A DNA stretch of 19,488 nucleotides, taken from assembly GCA_947479995.1 (NCBI GenBank), contig CANKBT010000015.1, forward strand, positions 1 through 19,488, read 5' to 3'. Below the pieces are notes generated by a model. It saw only the letters and a list, made by a program, of their open reading frames with translations. It made no database searches and was not told the DNA's origin. Shown here in pieces: positions 8,601-13,656 of this stretch. Origin of the DNA: Frankiaceae bacterium. Lineage in GTDB: Bacteria; Actinomycetota; Actinomycetes; Mycobacteriales; SCTD01. Each line of letters opens with the position of its first letter. The first letter of the stretch is position 1. Both the position numbers and the translations under genes were made by a program.

Positions 8601-8967
8601 CAGCGGGCCGACCGTCACGGACACGGACTCCGACGTCGTGACGCAGGTGCCCACCGGTCCGACGGGTCCCACGGGTCCGACCGGTCCGACCGGTCCGACC
8701 GGTCCGACCGGTCCGACGCAGCCGACCGGGCCGACGGGCGAGGGCACGGGCACGGGCGGCACCGGCGGCACGGGCGGGACCCCGGCGGGCACCGGCACGT
8801 CGACGCGCACCGGCAGCACGGCGGCTCCGGGCACCACCGCCCGGACGGCCGCCCCGAGCGGCCGCCTGGCCGAGACGGGCGCCCCCGGCGCGCTGCCCGT
8901 GCTCGCGCTCGTCGCCCTCGGCGCCGGGGCGCTCGTGCTGCGCAGCGGCCGCCGCCGCACGGCCTAG
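5623..8967 (+). CDS. secreted, cell-wall-anchored M6 family (immune inhibitor A-like) metallopeptidase
   Basis: A 1114-residue exported zinc peptidase. A signal peptide spans about residues 1-29: Arg-rich start, hydrophobic AALAAAAVLLVPLGV, then HAA. The zinc motif HEYGH is at 483-487, followed by SLGLPDYY, as in M6 peptidases. DTDKDGVVDFFE (364-375) is an EF-hand-like calcium loop. The middle region (about 640-850) with paired Cys and the phrase RPGWLVDDLVITAGD resembles the immune inhibitor A C-terminal modules. Residues 1010-1039 are Pro-Thr-Gly triplets, then a Thr/Gly-rich linker, LAETG at 1082-1086, a hydrophobic segment and RSGRRRTA. This is a cell-wall sorting signal, and the LAXTG form suggests a class E sortase, which is not in the window. 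ATG at 5623 has GGAGA five bases upstream. Natural substrate unknown. Confidence 0.92.
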   Translation: MPARPLPSRPRAALAAAAVLLVPLGVHAAARTEAAVVPGTYPDGAVVDQLPSVVEVGGLVVENSFVSSVGWVKPGEQYPSQVKVANPGATAVTAVVTVPEPVGATIEQARPLSEAGIADGVVTWRVTVPAGEERALVLESEADTVTETPTVVWRNVSSVATVAVEGAAPVQVASHGPKVIPPTGGFESARYGDRPFPVVAVDYADTKHTADHPAADLEEVINDPANPGSTFNLFQEMSFGQLFPKGEVASLESAGDVVAEEDALAFTTIDPAQLNTCVGGVPLAADPLTGAGRVGAQRVSEDGWYQLPYTRGYYGSDANGSAVVGSLAGVGALQNIDAGCGPTAKAAYDAAVIADPDIDYNDFDTDKDGVVDFFEVVFEGCGGNGSSQLSVAGGCTLEDTADNIWPHSSSLEDTYKDPDTGLSGYVSKDQLTDLEGNPLWYVDDTYSSFTTVDQGPELIAFVRVGPYNVNPETAIDFASVISHEYGHSLGLPDYYSSGGRETYGDFTLMATDQSQNMDVIGKKELGWIVPEVLEPGEAVSATGWADSKLDTQRIAWTTPDGTPYVLDGRPVSEGGQGDYGIHNGRAYVASLPGRELVSEEVFAAGASGTHAWYSGSGNDFGCPPDGGHNLDVLIPGLETVPAGTPITATFKSWWDIEFDFDYGFVLAGTNTTGEPGDVDYASLESQRGYTTPAATNPNQNGCQTLYGNGITGSSGNYTEENQATLPLDRAGLGSTYEPLFLEDSYDLSALAGKPGSTLRFSYSTDPGLARPGWLVDDLVITAGDRVLYSSDFEASAEEEALYPGGCKEDLTVSDRCTDAWTYIEAGALAQAEHAYLLEMRDRSGFDFDGRGEADRGGAAFEPGLLLTYTDEAHGYGNVGTDDPPAQSPLDAAPEPGSATPDLSDATFVPGGARASFTDAAATPHVDNYTEPITGEGREATGSQSWTFDFDCLSFDVEGMTGQDTAATELYDLVGDVALTTGSGCAPFAYGYLASGPTVTDTDSDVVTQVPTGPTGPTGPTGPTGPTGPTGPTQPTGPTGEGTGTGGTGGTGGTPAGTGTSTRTGSTAAPGTTARTAAPSGRLAETGAPGALPVLALVALGAGALVLRSGRRRTA
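8650..8739 (+). repeat. nine-base tandem repeat encoding Pro-Thr-Gly
   Basis: Ten consecutive nine-base units of the form CCGACCGGT (variants at wobble positions) encode PTG, with one PTQ in the eighth unit. Four units in a row are identical, which suggests recent slippage or expansion. The repeat lies inside the peptidase gene between the catalytic part and the sorting signal, where it probably forms a collagen-like or extended stalk across the cell wall. Confidence 0.93.
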
Positions 8968-8990
8968 CGGCCCCGCCCGCGCGCCTGCCC

Positions 8991-9035
8991 GACCGCCGTC
9001 GCCGCCGCCCCCCGGGGCGCGCGGCGGCGGCGGTC
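8991..9035 (+). terminator. long GC hairpin after the peptidase gene
   Basis: GACCGCCG at 8991-8998 pairs with CGGCGGTC at 9028-9035, and the stem continues through a T-G wobble into CGCCGC against GCGGCG. This gives about 15 pairs around a loop that can fold again (CCCC/GGGG). It starts 23 bases after the peptidase stop and ends before the arfB promoter. There is no T tract, which is usual for this GC content. Confidence 0.65.
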
Positions 9036-9059
9036 GCGCGTGCGGGCCCGGGCCTGCGG

Positions 9060-9071
9060 CAGGCTGTCGGC
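9060..9071 (+). promoter_or_regulatory. candidate -10 for leaderless arfB
   Basis: CAGGCT at 9060-9065 fits the loose actinobacterial -10 pattern NANNNT and is followed by exactly six bases before the GTG of arfB. There is no ribosome site in front of that GTG. Together these suggest transcription starting at or next to the start codon (leaderless mRNA). Read by eye. Confidence 0.4.
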
Positions 9072-9497
9072 GTGCCCGGACCCCTGCTCGTCACCTCGGG
9101 CTGGACGGTGCCCGAGGCCGAGCTGTCGTGGCGGTTCAGCCGGTCGTCCGGGCCGGGCGGCCAGGGCGTCAACACCGCCGACTCGCGGGCCGAGCTGTCG
9201 TTCGACCTCGAGCGGTCGGCGAGCGTGCCGGAGCACCTGCGCAGCCGCGCGCTGCAGCGGCTGCGCACCCGGCTGGTCGACGGCGTCGTGACCGTCGCCG
9301 CGTCCGAGGAGCGCAGCCAGCTGCAGAACCGCGCGGCCGCCGAGCGCCGCCTCGCGCAGCTGCTGCGCGAGGCCGTGTCGGCGCCGCCCAAGGCGCGCCG
9401 GCCGACGAAGCCGACCCGCGGCTCGGTCGAGCGCCGGCTGGCCGGCAAGAAGCAGCGCAGCGCGCTCAAGCGCACGCGCCGCGACGCCTCCGACTAG
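9072..9497 (+). CDS. arfB: alternative ribosome-rescue factor ArfB (peptidyl-tRNA hydrolase, RF1/2-like)
   Basis: A 141-residue protein of the ArfB/YaeJ/ICT1 family, which enters ribosomes stalled at mRNA ends and hydrolyses the peptidyl-tRNA. The catalytic GGQ is at residues 29-31 within RSSGPGGQGVN, the release-factor signature. The C-terminal 45 residues are strongly basic (KARRPTKPTRGSVERRLAGK), like the tail that fits the empty mRNA channel; the small size with no stop-codon recognition domains rules out RF1 or RF2. The GTG at 9072 was chosen because it gives a normal N-terminus and sits six bases after a -10-like box. The stop shares bases with the stop of the convergent gene (CTAG at 9494-9497). 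Confidence 0.92.
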   Translation: MPGPLLVTSGWTVPEAELSWRFSRSSGPGGQGVNTADSRAELSFDLERSASVPEHLRSRALQRLRTRLVDGVVTVAASEERSQLQNRAAAERRLAQLLREAVSAPPKARRPTKPTRGSVERRLAGKKQRSALKRTRRDASD

Positions 9498-9730
9498 TCG
9501 AGCTCGCGCCGCTGCTCGGGCGCGCCCGGCGGGCCGGGCGGCGCCGGCGGCTCGTCGAACGAGCGCGGCAGGCGCTTGAGCCGCTTGTCCATGTTGCGCA
9601 CCAGGAAGAACGTCGCGACGAGGAGCACCAGGACGAGCACGAGCGCCGCCGGGCCGGCGAGGGCGTCGCCGTCGACCGCCAGCACGTCGACCGCCACGTC
9701 GACGGCCAGCACGCCGCCCAGGGCGCTCAC
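9494..9730 (-). CDS. small single-pass membrane protein next to mca
   Basis: A 78-residue protein with one transmembrane segment (LAGPAALVLVLVLLVATFFLV, about residues 26-46), then a basic RNMDKRLKRLP stretch and a Pro-rich tail (EPPAPPGPPGAPEQ). The positive charges after the segment suggest the tail is cytoplasmic. The GTG at 9730 overlaps the mca stop (GTGA), so it is coupled to mca. A small conserved protein also neighbours mca in M. tuberculosis (Rv1083 beside Rv1082), which supports a real gene. No function is known to me. Its stop overlaps the arfB stop on the other strand. Confidence 0.75.
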   Translation of the reverse strand: MSALGGVLAVDVAVDVLAVDGDALAGPAALVLVLVLLVATFFLVRNMDKRLKRLPRSFDEPPAPPGPPGAPEQRRELD

Positions 9731-10605
9731 GCCTGCACCCGCTCGCGGACGCCGGCGAACAGGTCGTCCTCGGGCAGCTCGGCGTCGACGATCGTGCGCG
9801 CCAGCTGGAAGTCCTCGGTCGGCCACGCCTGCTGCTGCAGGTCGAGCGGGCAGGCGAACCACCGGCCGGTCGGGTCGACCTGCGTCGCGTGCGCGATGAG
9901 CGCGGCGTCGCGGGTGGCGAAGTGCTCGGCGCACGGCACCCGCGTCGTGATGCGGCCGGCGTCCTCGGGCTTGTCCTCCCAGCCCTTGAGCCACTCCTCG
10001 TACGGCGACTCCAGGCCGTGCTCGCGCATCACCGCGTCGAGCGCCAGCAGGCGCTCCTTGTGGAAGGTCTCGTTGTAGTAGAGCTTCAGCGGCTGCCACG
10101 GCTCGCCCGCGTCGGGGAAGCGCTCGGGGTCGCCGGCCGCCTCGAAGGCCGCGACCGAGACCTCGTGGCAGCGGATGTGGTCGGGGTGCGGGTAGCCGCC
10201 GTTCTCGTCGTACGTCGTCATGACGTGCGGGCGCTGCTCGCGCACGACCCGCACGAGCGCCTCGGTCTGCTCCTCGAGGTCGCCGGCCGCGAAGCAGCCC
10301 TCGGGCAGCGGCGGCAGCGGGTCGCCCTCGGGCAGGCCGCTGTCGGCGAAGCCGAGGAAGACCTGGCGCACGCCGAGGATCTCGCGGGCGCGGTCCATCT
10401 CGGCGGCGCGCACGTTCGTGATGTCCTCGAGCACCCCGGGCGTGTCCATCGCCGGGTTGAGGACCGACCCGCGCGAGCCGTCCGTGAGCGTCACGACGAG
10501 CACGTCGACGCCCTCGCGGGCGTAGCGCGCCATCGTCGCCGCGCCCTTGCTCGACTCGTCGTCCGGGTGCGCGTGCACGCACATCAGCCGCAGGCCGTCC
10601 ACCAC
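9727..10605 (-). CDS. mca: mycothiol S-conjugate amidase
   Basis: A 292-residue PIG-L/LmbE-fold zinc amidase that cleaves mycothiol S-conjugates into a mercapturic acid and GlcN-inositol during detoxification. The zinc-binding AHPDDE is at residues 12-17 and YPHPDHIRCHEV around 138-149 supplies further ligands and the catalytic area. GSRGSVLNP, VFLGFADSGLPEG, KLYYNETFH and the C-terminal WFACPLDLQQQAWPTEDF match Mca rather than the deacetylase MshB. GTG at 10605 was preferred over GTG 10602 because GAGGAG lies seven bases upstream. It is coupled to the small membrane protein downstream and divergent from the DUF4307 gene. Its presence implies that the host makes mycothiol. Confidence 0.94.
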   Translation of the reverse strand: MVDGLRLMCVHAHPDDESSKGAATMARYAREGVDVLVVTLTDGSRGSVLNPAMDTPGVLEDITNVRAAEMDRAREILGVRQVFLGFADSGLPEGDPLPPLPEGCFAAGDLEEQTEALVRVVREQRPHVMTTYDENGGYPHPDHIRCHEVSVAAFEAAGDPERFPDAGEPWQPLKLYYNETFHKERLLALDAVMREHGLESPYEEWLKGWEDKPEDAGRITTRVPCAEHFATRDAALIAHATQVDPTGRWFACPLDLQQQAWPTEDFQLARTIVDAELPEDDLFAGVRERVQA

Positions 10606-10629
10606 AGCAGGTCTCCTCGTCGCCGTCCT

Positions 10630-10643
10630 GGGACCATGGTCCC
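10630..10643. promoter_or_regulatory. 14-base perfect palindrome between mca and the DUF4307 gene
   Basis: GGGACCATGGTCCC is a perfect inverted repeat in the 73-base divergent gap. It is a possible operator for one or both genes. On the minus strand it also supplies a -10-like CATGGT (10638-10633), about 28 bases before the mca GTG, which leaves room for the GAGGAG ribosome site. A regulator cannot be named. Confidence 0.4.
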
Positions 10644-10678
10644 GTGCCGACAACACCGCTCGCCGCCCGGGCAGTCCC

Positions 10679-11032
10679 GTGAGCCGCCTCGCCTGGGCCG
10701 GCACCGCCGCCGCGGCCCTCGCAGGCCTGCTCGTGGCGATCGCGCTGTTCACCGCGTACGGCGCCGGCGAGGACGCGCGCATCAGCATCCGCGGCTACGA
10801 GGTGCTGTCCGACCGCGCCGTCCGCGTCGACTTCGAGGTGGTGAAGGAGCCGTCCGCGACGGCGCTGTGCTCGGTGTTCGCCCGCGGCGCGGACGGCGCC
10901 GAGGTCGGCAACGCGCTCGTGCGCATCGGCCCGTCGGACGACGGCGTCGTGCGCCAGTCGCGCGAGCTCGCGACCACCGCGCGGGCCGTGACCGGCGAGG
11001 TGCTGCGCTGCGAGGTGGAGGGCGCGCCGTAG
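10679..11032 (+). CDS. DUF4307-type membrane-anchored protein
   Basis: A 117-residue protein with one N-terminal transmembrane segment (LAWAGTAAAALAGLLVAIALF, about residues 4-24) and an extracytoplasmic part. That part has the DUF4307-like pattern ISIRGYEVLSDRAVRVDFEV, then KEPSATALCSVFARGADGAEVG and a closing VLRC. The two Cys could form a disulfide. DUF4307 proteins sit between mca and greA in many actinobacteria (Rv1081c in M. tuberculosis), as here. The GTG at 10679 is the only plausible in-frame start but lacks a good ribosome site. A second GTG at 10644 opens a 12-codon reading in another frame that ends in a TGA overlapping this GTG; either a short coupled leader or a sign of an N-terminal frameshift. 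Function unknown. Confidence 0.72.
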   Translation: MSRLAWAGTAAAALAGLLVAIALFTAYGAGEDARISIRGYEVLSDRAVRVDFEVVKEPSATALCSVFARGADGAEVGNALVRIGPSDDGVVRQSRELATTARAVTGEVLRCEVEGAP

Positions 11033-11043
11033 GGCGGCGCCCC

Positions 11044-11049
11044 TAGGCT
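11044..11049 (+). promoter_or_regulatory. candidate -10 box of greA
   Basis: TAGGCT matches TANNNT. A start around 11056 would give a leader of about 46 bases carrying AGGAGG at 11093-11098, four bases before the greA GTG. This favours GTG 11103 over the upstream in-frame GTG 11061. Confidence 0.45.
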
Positions 11050-11102
11050 GTCCGGACGCGGTGACCGCCGCGCGCACGCGCAGCACCGAGCCAGGAGGAC
11101 CC

Positions 11103-11606
11103 GTGAGCACCCCCGAGACGACCGGCGCCACCACCTGGCTGACCGTCGAGGCCCACCAGCGGCTGACGGCGCAGCTCGCCGAGATGCAGGGCGACACCCG
11201 CGCGCAGATCGTGTCGCGCATCGAGGCGGCCCGCGAGGAGGGCGACCTCAAGGAGAACGGCGGCTACCACGCCGCCAAGGAGGAGCAGGGCAAGCTCGAG
11301 GCCCGCATCCGCCAGCTCACCGCGCTGCTGCGCGACGTGCGCGTCGGCGAGACGCCGTCCGGCGACGTCGTCGAGGAGGGCTGCGTCGTGTCGGTCGACT
11401 ACGGCGACGGCGACGTCGAGACGTTCCTGTTCGCCAACCGCGAGAACGCCACCGACGAGGGCGGCCGCATCGGCGCGCTCGACGTCTACTCCCCCGAGTC
11501 GCCGATCGGCCAGGCCATCGCGGGCCACCGGGCCGGCGACCGCGTCGTCTTCGGCCCCCGCAAGACCGCCGTCACCATCCAGGACGTCGCGCCCTACGCG
11601 CCGTAG
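11103..11606 (+). CDS. greA: transcription elongation factor GreA
   Basis: A 167-residue Gre factor that enters the RNA polymerase secondary channel and promotes cleavage of backtracked transcripts. The N-terminal coiled coil carries the signature AAREEGDLKENGGYHAAKEEQG, with the acidic tip residues Asp48 and Glu51. The C-terminal FKBP-like domain shows YSPESPIGQAIAGHRAGD and ends in the usual VTIQDVAPY. Start GTG 11103 has a perfect AGGAGG four bases upstream; an in-frame GTG at 11061 has none. It follows the DUF4307 gene by 70 bases with its own promoter candidate. It converges on the threonine ammonia-lyase gene with a shared hairpin at the ends. Length is normal for actinobacterial GreA. 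Confidence 0.95.
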   Translation: MSTPETTGATTWLTVEAHQRLTAQLAEMQGDTRAQIVSRIEAAREEGDLKENGGYHAAKEEQGKLEARIRQLTALLRDVRVGETPSGDVVEEGCVVSVDYGDGDVETFLFANRENATDEGGRIGALDVYSPESPIGQAIAGHRAGDRVVFGPRKTAVTIQDVAPYAP

Positions 11607-11612
11607 TTGCTC

Positions 11613-11631
11613 TCCGCCGGCTAGCGGCGGA
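11613..11631. terminator. bidirectional hairpin between greA and ilvA
   Basis: TCCGCCG at 11613-11619 pairs perfectly with CGGCGGA at 11625-11631 around the five-base loop GCTAG. It begins seven bases after the greA stop and contains the ilvA stop codon (TAG on the minus strand) in its loop. It can serve both converging transcripts. No T tract. Confidence 0.55.
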
Positions 11632-12820
11632 CGGCGTACGACGCGCCCGCGAGGGCGGCGACCACCGCGTCGCTGTCGTCGCGGCCGCGGGTCTCCAGCT
11701 GCACGGCCACCTCCACCTCGTCGACGTGCAGGCCGGTGCCGCTGCGCCGGTGCTCGACGTCGAGCACGTTGACGCGCGTGGTCGCGAGCACGGCGAGCAG
11801 CCGGGCGAGCTCGCCCGGGCGGTCGGGGATGGTGACGACGAGCGACAGGTAGCGCCCGGCGGCGACGAGCCCGTGGTGGATGACCTTGGCGAGCAGCAGC
11901 GGGTCGACGTTGCCCCCGGACACCACGGCGACGACCGGCGGCGTGAAGTCGCGCGGGCGTGCGAGCACGGCGGCCACCGCAGCGGCGCCGGCCGGCTCGA
12001 CGACGAGCTTGGCGCGCTCGAGGCACAGCAGCAGCCCGCGGCTGATCTCGTCCTCGTCGACGGTGACGACCCGGTCGACCAGGTCGCGCACGAGGCGGAA
12101 GGTCAGGTCGCCGGGGCGGCCCACCGCGATGCCGTCGGCCATCGTCACCATGCCCGGGTGCGGCACGGGGTGGCCGGCCGCGAGCGAGGGCGGGAAGGCC
12201 GCGGCGCCGGAGGCCTGCACCGCGACGACCTCGACGTCGGGGCGCAGCGCCTTGACGGCGACCGCGATGCCGGCGACGAGCCCGCCGCCGCCGGTGCACA
12301 CCACGACGGTGCGCACGTCGGGGCACTGCTCGAGGACCTCCAGCCCGGCGGTGCCCTGGCCGGCGACGACGTCGTGGTGGTCGAACGGGTGGATGAGCAC
12401 CGCGCCGGTCTGCGCCTCGAACTCGCGGGCCGCGACCAGCGCCTCGTCGACCGTGTGGCCGGCGTGCCGCACCTCGGCGCCGTACGCCTTGGTGGCCTGC
12501 ACCTTGGGGATCGGCGCCGACACCGGCATGAAGACCGTCGAGCGCGTGCCGAGCAGCGAGGCCGCCAGCGCGACGCCCTGCGCGTGGTTGCCCGCGCTCG
12601 CGGCGACGACGCCGGTCGCGTGCTGCTCGGGCGACAGCCGCGCGATGCGCACGTACGCGCCGCGGAGCTTGAACGAGCCGGTGCGCTGGAGGTTCTCGCA
12701 CTTGAGCAGCACCGGCCCGCCGACGCGGTCGGACAGCGCGCGCGAGGCCTGCACGGGCGTCGTGTGCGTGACGCCGCGCAGCAGCTCGCGCGCAGCCTGG
12801 ACGTCCGCGAGCTCCACCAC
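11621..12820 (-). CDS. ilvA: threonine ammonia-lyase (single ACT domain)
   Basis: A 399-residue fold-type II PLP enzyme that deaminates threonine to 2-oxobutyrate for isoleucine synthesis or catabolism. The PLP lysine is Lys51 in RTGSFKLRGAY; SAGNHAQGVA and the phosphate-binding TGGGGLVAG follow. The last 75 residues form one ACT domain (SLVVTIPDRPGELARLLAVLA), which suggests amino-acid control. The short form with one ACT domain is common in actinobacteria and is often described as catabolic type, so the symbol ilvA rather than tdcB is a convention. The first of two tandem GTG codons (12820) was chosen; CAGGAT lies six bases upstream and may be the -10 of a leaderless transcript. Confidence 0.92.
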   Translation of the reverse strand: MVELADVQAARELLRGVTHTTPVQASRALSDRVGGPVLLKCENLQRTGSFKLRGAYVRIARLSPEQHATGVVAASAGNHAQGVALAASLLGTRSTVFMPVSAPIPKVQATKAYGAEVRHAGHTVDEALVAAREFEAQTGAVLIHPFDHHDVVAGQGTAGLEVLEQCPDVRTVVVCTGGGGLVAGIAVAVKALRPDVEVVAVQASGAAAFPPSLAAGHPVPHPGMVTMADGIAVGRPGDLTFRLVRDLVDRVVTVDEDEISRGLLLCLERAKLVVEPAGAAAVAAVLARPRDFTPPVVAVVSGGNVDPLLLAKVIHHGLVAAGRYLSLVVTIPDRPGELARLLAVLATTRVNVLDVEHRRSGTGLHVDEVEVAVQLETRGRDDSDAVVAALAGASYAVRR

Positions 12821-12845
12821 GCGTCGATCCTGGCACCCTGGGCCC
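12821..12845. promoter_or_regulatory. 25-base divergent promoter gap with two leaderless-type -10 boxes
   Basis: On the plus strand CACCCT (12834-12839) is followed by six bases and GTG 12846. On the minus strand CAGGAT (12832-12827) is followed by six bases and GTG 12820. Both fit NANNNT-N6-GTG, the layout of leaderless actinobacterial genes, and the gap has no room for conventional leaders. Confidence 0.4.
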
Positions 12846-13013
12846 GTGACGCTCCTCGCGCGGGTCGTGGCGGCCGTGCTGCTGGTCGCCGCGGGCGCCG
12901 CCCTGCTGGCCGTCGGGCAGCCGTCGCCGGCCCTGCTCGGGCTCGCGGCGCTGTGGGGCGCCGGCCTGCTGCTGCTCAGCCTGCGCGGAGCACGCGCTCC
13001 TCGAGGGCGCTGA
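12846..13013 (+). CDS. possible 55-residue two-helix membrane protein
   Basis: The reading from GTG 12846 encodes a short protein with two hydrophobic segments (VVAAVLLVAAGAALLAV and ALLGLAALWGAGLLLLSL) separated by GQPSPA, then a basic RGARAPRGR tail. A -10-like CACCCT lies six bases before the GTG, as expected for a leaderless gene. The composition is that of a real membrane protein rather than a shadow, since the opposite strand is free of genes up to 12976. The last 38 bases overlap the end of the PIG-L gene on the other strand. I know no family for it. Confidence 0.5.
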   Translation: MTLLARVVAAVLLVAAGAALLAVGQPSPALLGLAALWGAGLLLLSLRGARAPRGR

Positions 13014-13656
13014 GCGCCTGGCGCATGGCGGCCTCGCCGCCGAACTGGAAGCCGAGCTGGCTGGCGTAGCAGGCGCAGGCGTCGAGCCGCCGCGCGGGCA
13101 GCTGCGGCGGCACGTGCTCGACCAGCCCGGCGGGCACGTCCGCGCTCGGGGCCGCGTCGGGGACGCGCAGCACGTACGGCGCGTCGCGCCACCACTGCAC
13201 CGGACGGCCGCAAGCGGCGAGCGCGCGCGTCACGTGCAGGTGGTCGACGTGCGCGCCGAGCGACTGCGGCCCGAGCCACAGGTCGGCCTCGCGGCCCTCG
13301 AGCAGCGCCACGACGTCGCGCCAGGCCTCGTCGCCGGGGAGCGGGCCGGCGAACAGCGCCGCCGCGCTGTCGTAGCCGCGGTGCGGCGCCTCGGGCAGGT
13401 CGAGGTGCTCGTGCGCGACGCCGAGGGCCGCCATGGCGCGGCGGTCCTCCTCGCGGCGCAGCGCCATGTAGTCGACCTCGGGGCCGAGGCCCTTGTCGGT
13501 CTGGCAGGCCAGCGCGAAGCCCGTCGGGTCGGGCACCGAGCGCGTGAACACCGTGAGGACGGTGACCTCGTGGCCGTCGTCGACGAGCGCGGCGAGGGTG
13601 CCGCCGACCGAGAAGGCCGCGTCGTCGAGGTGCGGGCTGACCGCGAGGACCCGCAT
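12976..13656 (-). CDS. PIG-L/LmbE family N-deacetylase
   Basis: A 226-residue zinc deacetylase of the family that includes MshB, BshB and Mca and typically removes acetyl from GlcNAc-linked small molecules. The metal motif is SPHLDDAAFSVGG (His9, Asp11, Asp12), and AHVDHLHV supplies His136, Asp138 and His139 (usual form HPDH). TVLTVFTRS follows the first strand as usual. It is shorter than Mca and MshB. The ATG at 13656 overlaps the stop of the upstream glycosyltransferase (ATGA), so it is the last gene of the seven-gene operon. The pairing of a GT4 transferase with a PIG-L deacetylase recalls MshA/MshB and BshA/BshB, so a GlcNAc-to-GlcN step on an unknown acceptor is likely. Substrate unproven. 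Confidence 0.88.
   Translation of the reverse strand: MRVLAVSPHLDDAAFSVGGTLAALVDDGHEVTVLTVFTRSVPDPTGFALACQTDKGLGPEVDYMALRREEDRRAMAALGVAHEHLDLPEAPHRGYDSAAALFAGPLPGDEAWRDVVALLEGREADLWLGPQSLGAHVDHLHVTRALAACGRPVQWWRDAPYVLRVPDAAPSADVPAGLVEHVPPQLPARRLDACACYASQLGFQFGGEAAMRQALSALEERVLRAG

Noticed and set aside
8650..8739. CRISPR array
   Set aside because: The units are nine bases long with no spacers and encode Pro-Thr-Gly inside a gene.
6078..9071. Long plus-strand open frame running through the peptidase into arfB
   Set aside because: Arg/Gly-rich shadow of the peptidase frame; only the part from GTG 9072 has family features.
9727..10605. mca read as the MshB deacetylase
   Set aside because: The C-terminal WFACPLDLQQQAWPTEDF region and KLYYNETFH match Mca.
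11061..11102. Upstream GTG as greA start
   Set aside because: It lacks a ribosome site, while GTG 11103 has AGGAGG and gives a normal GreA length.
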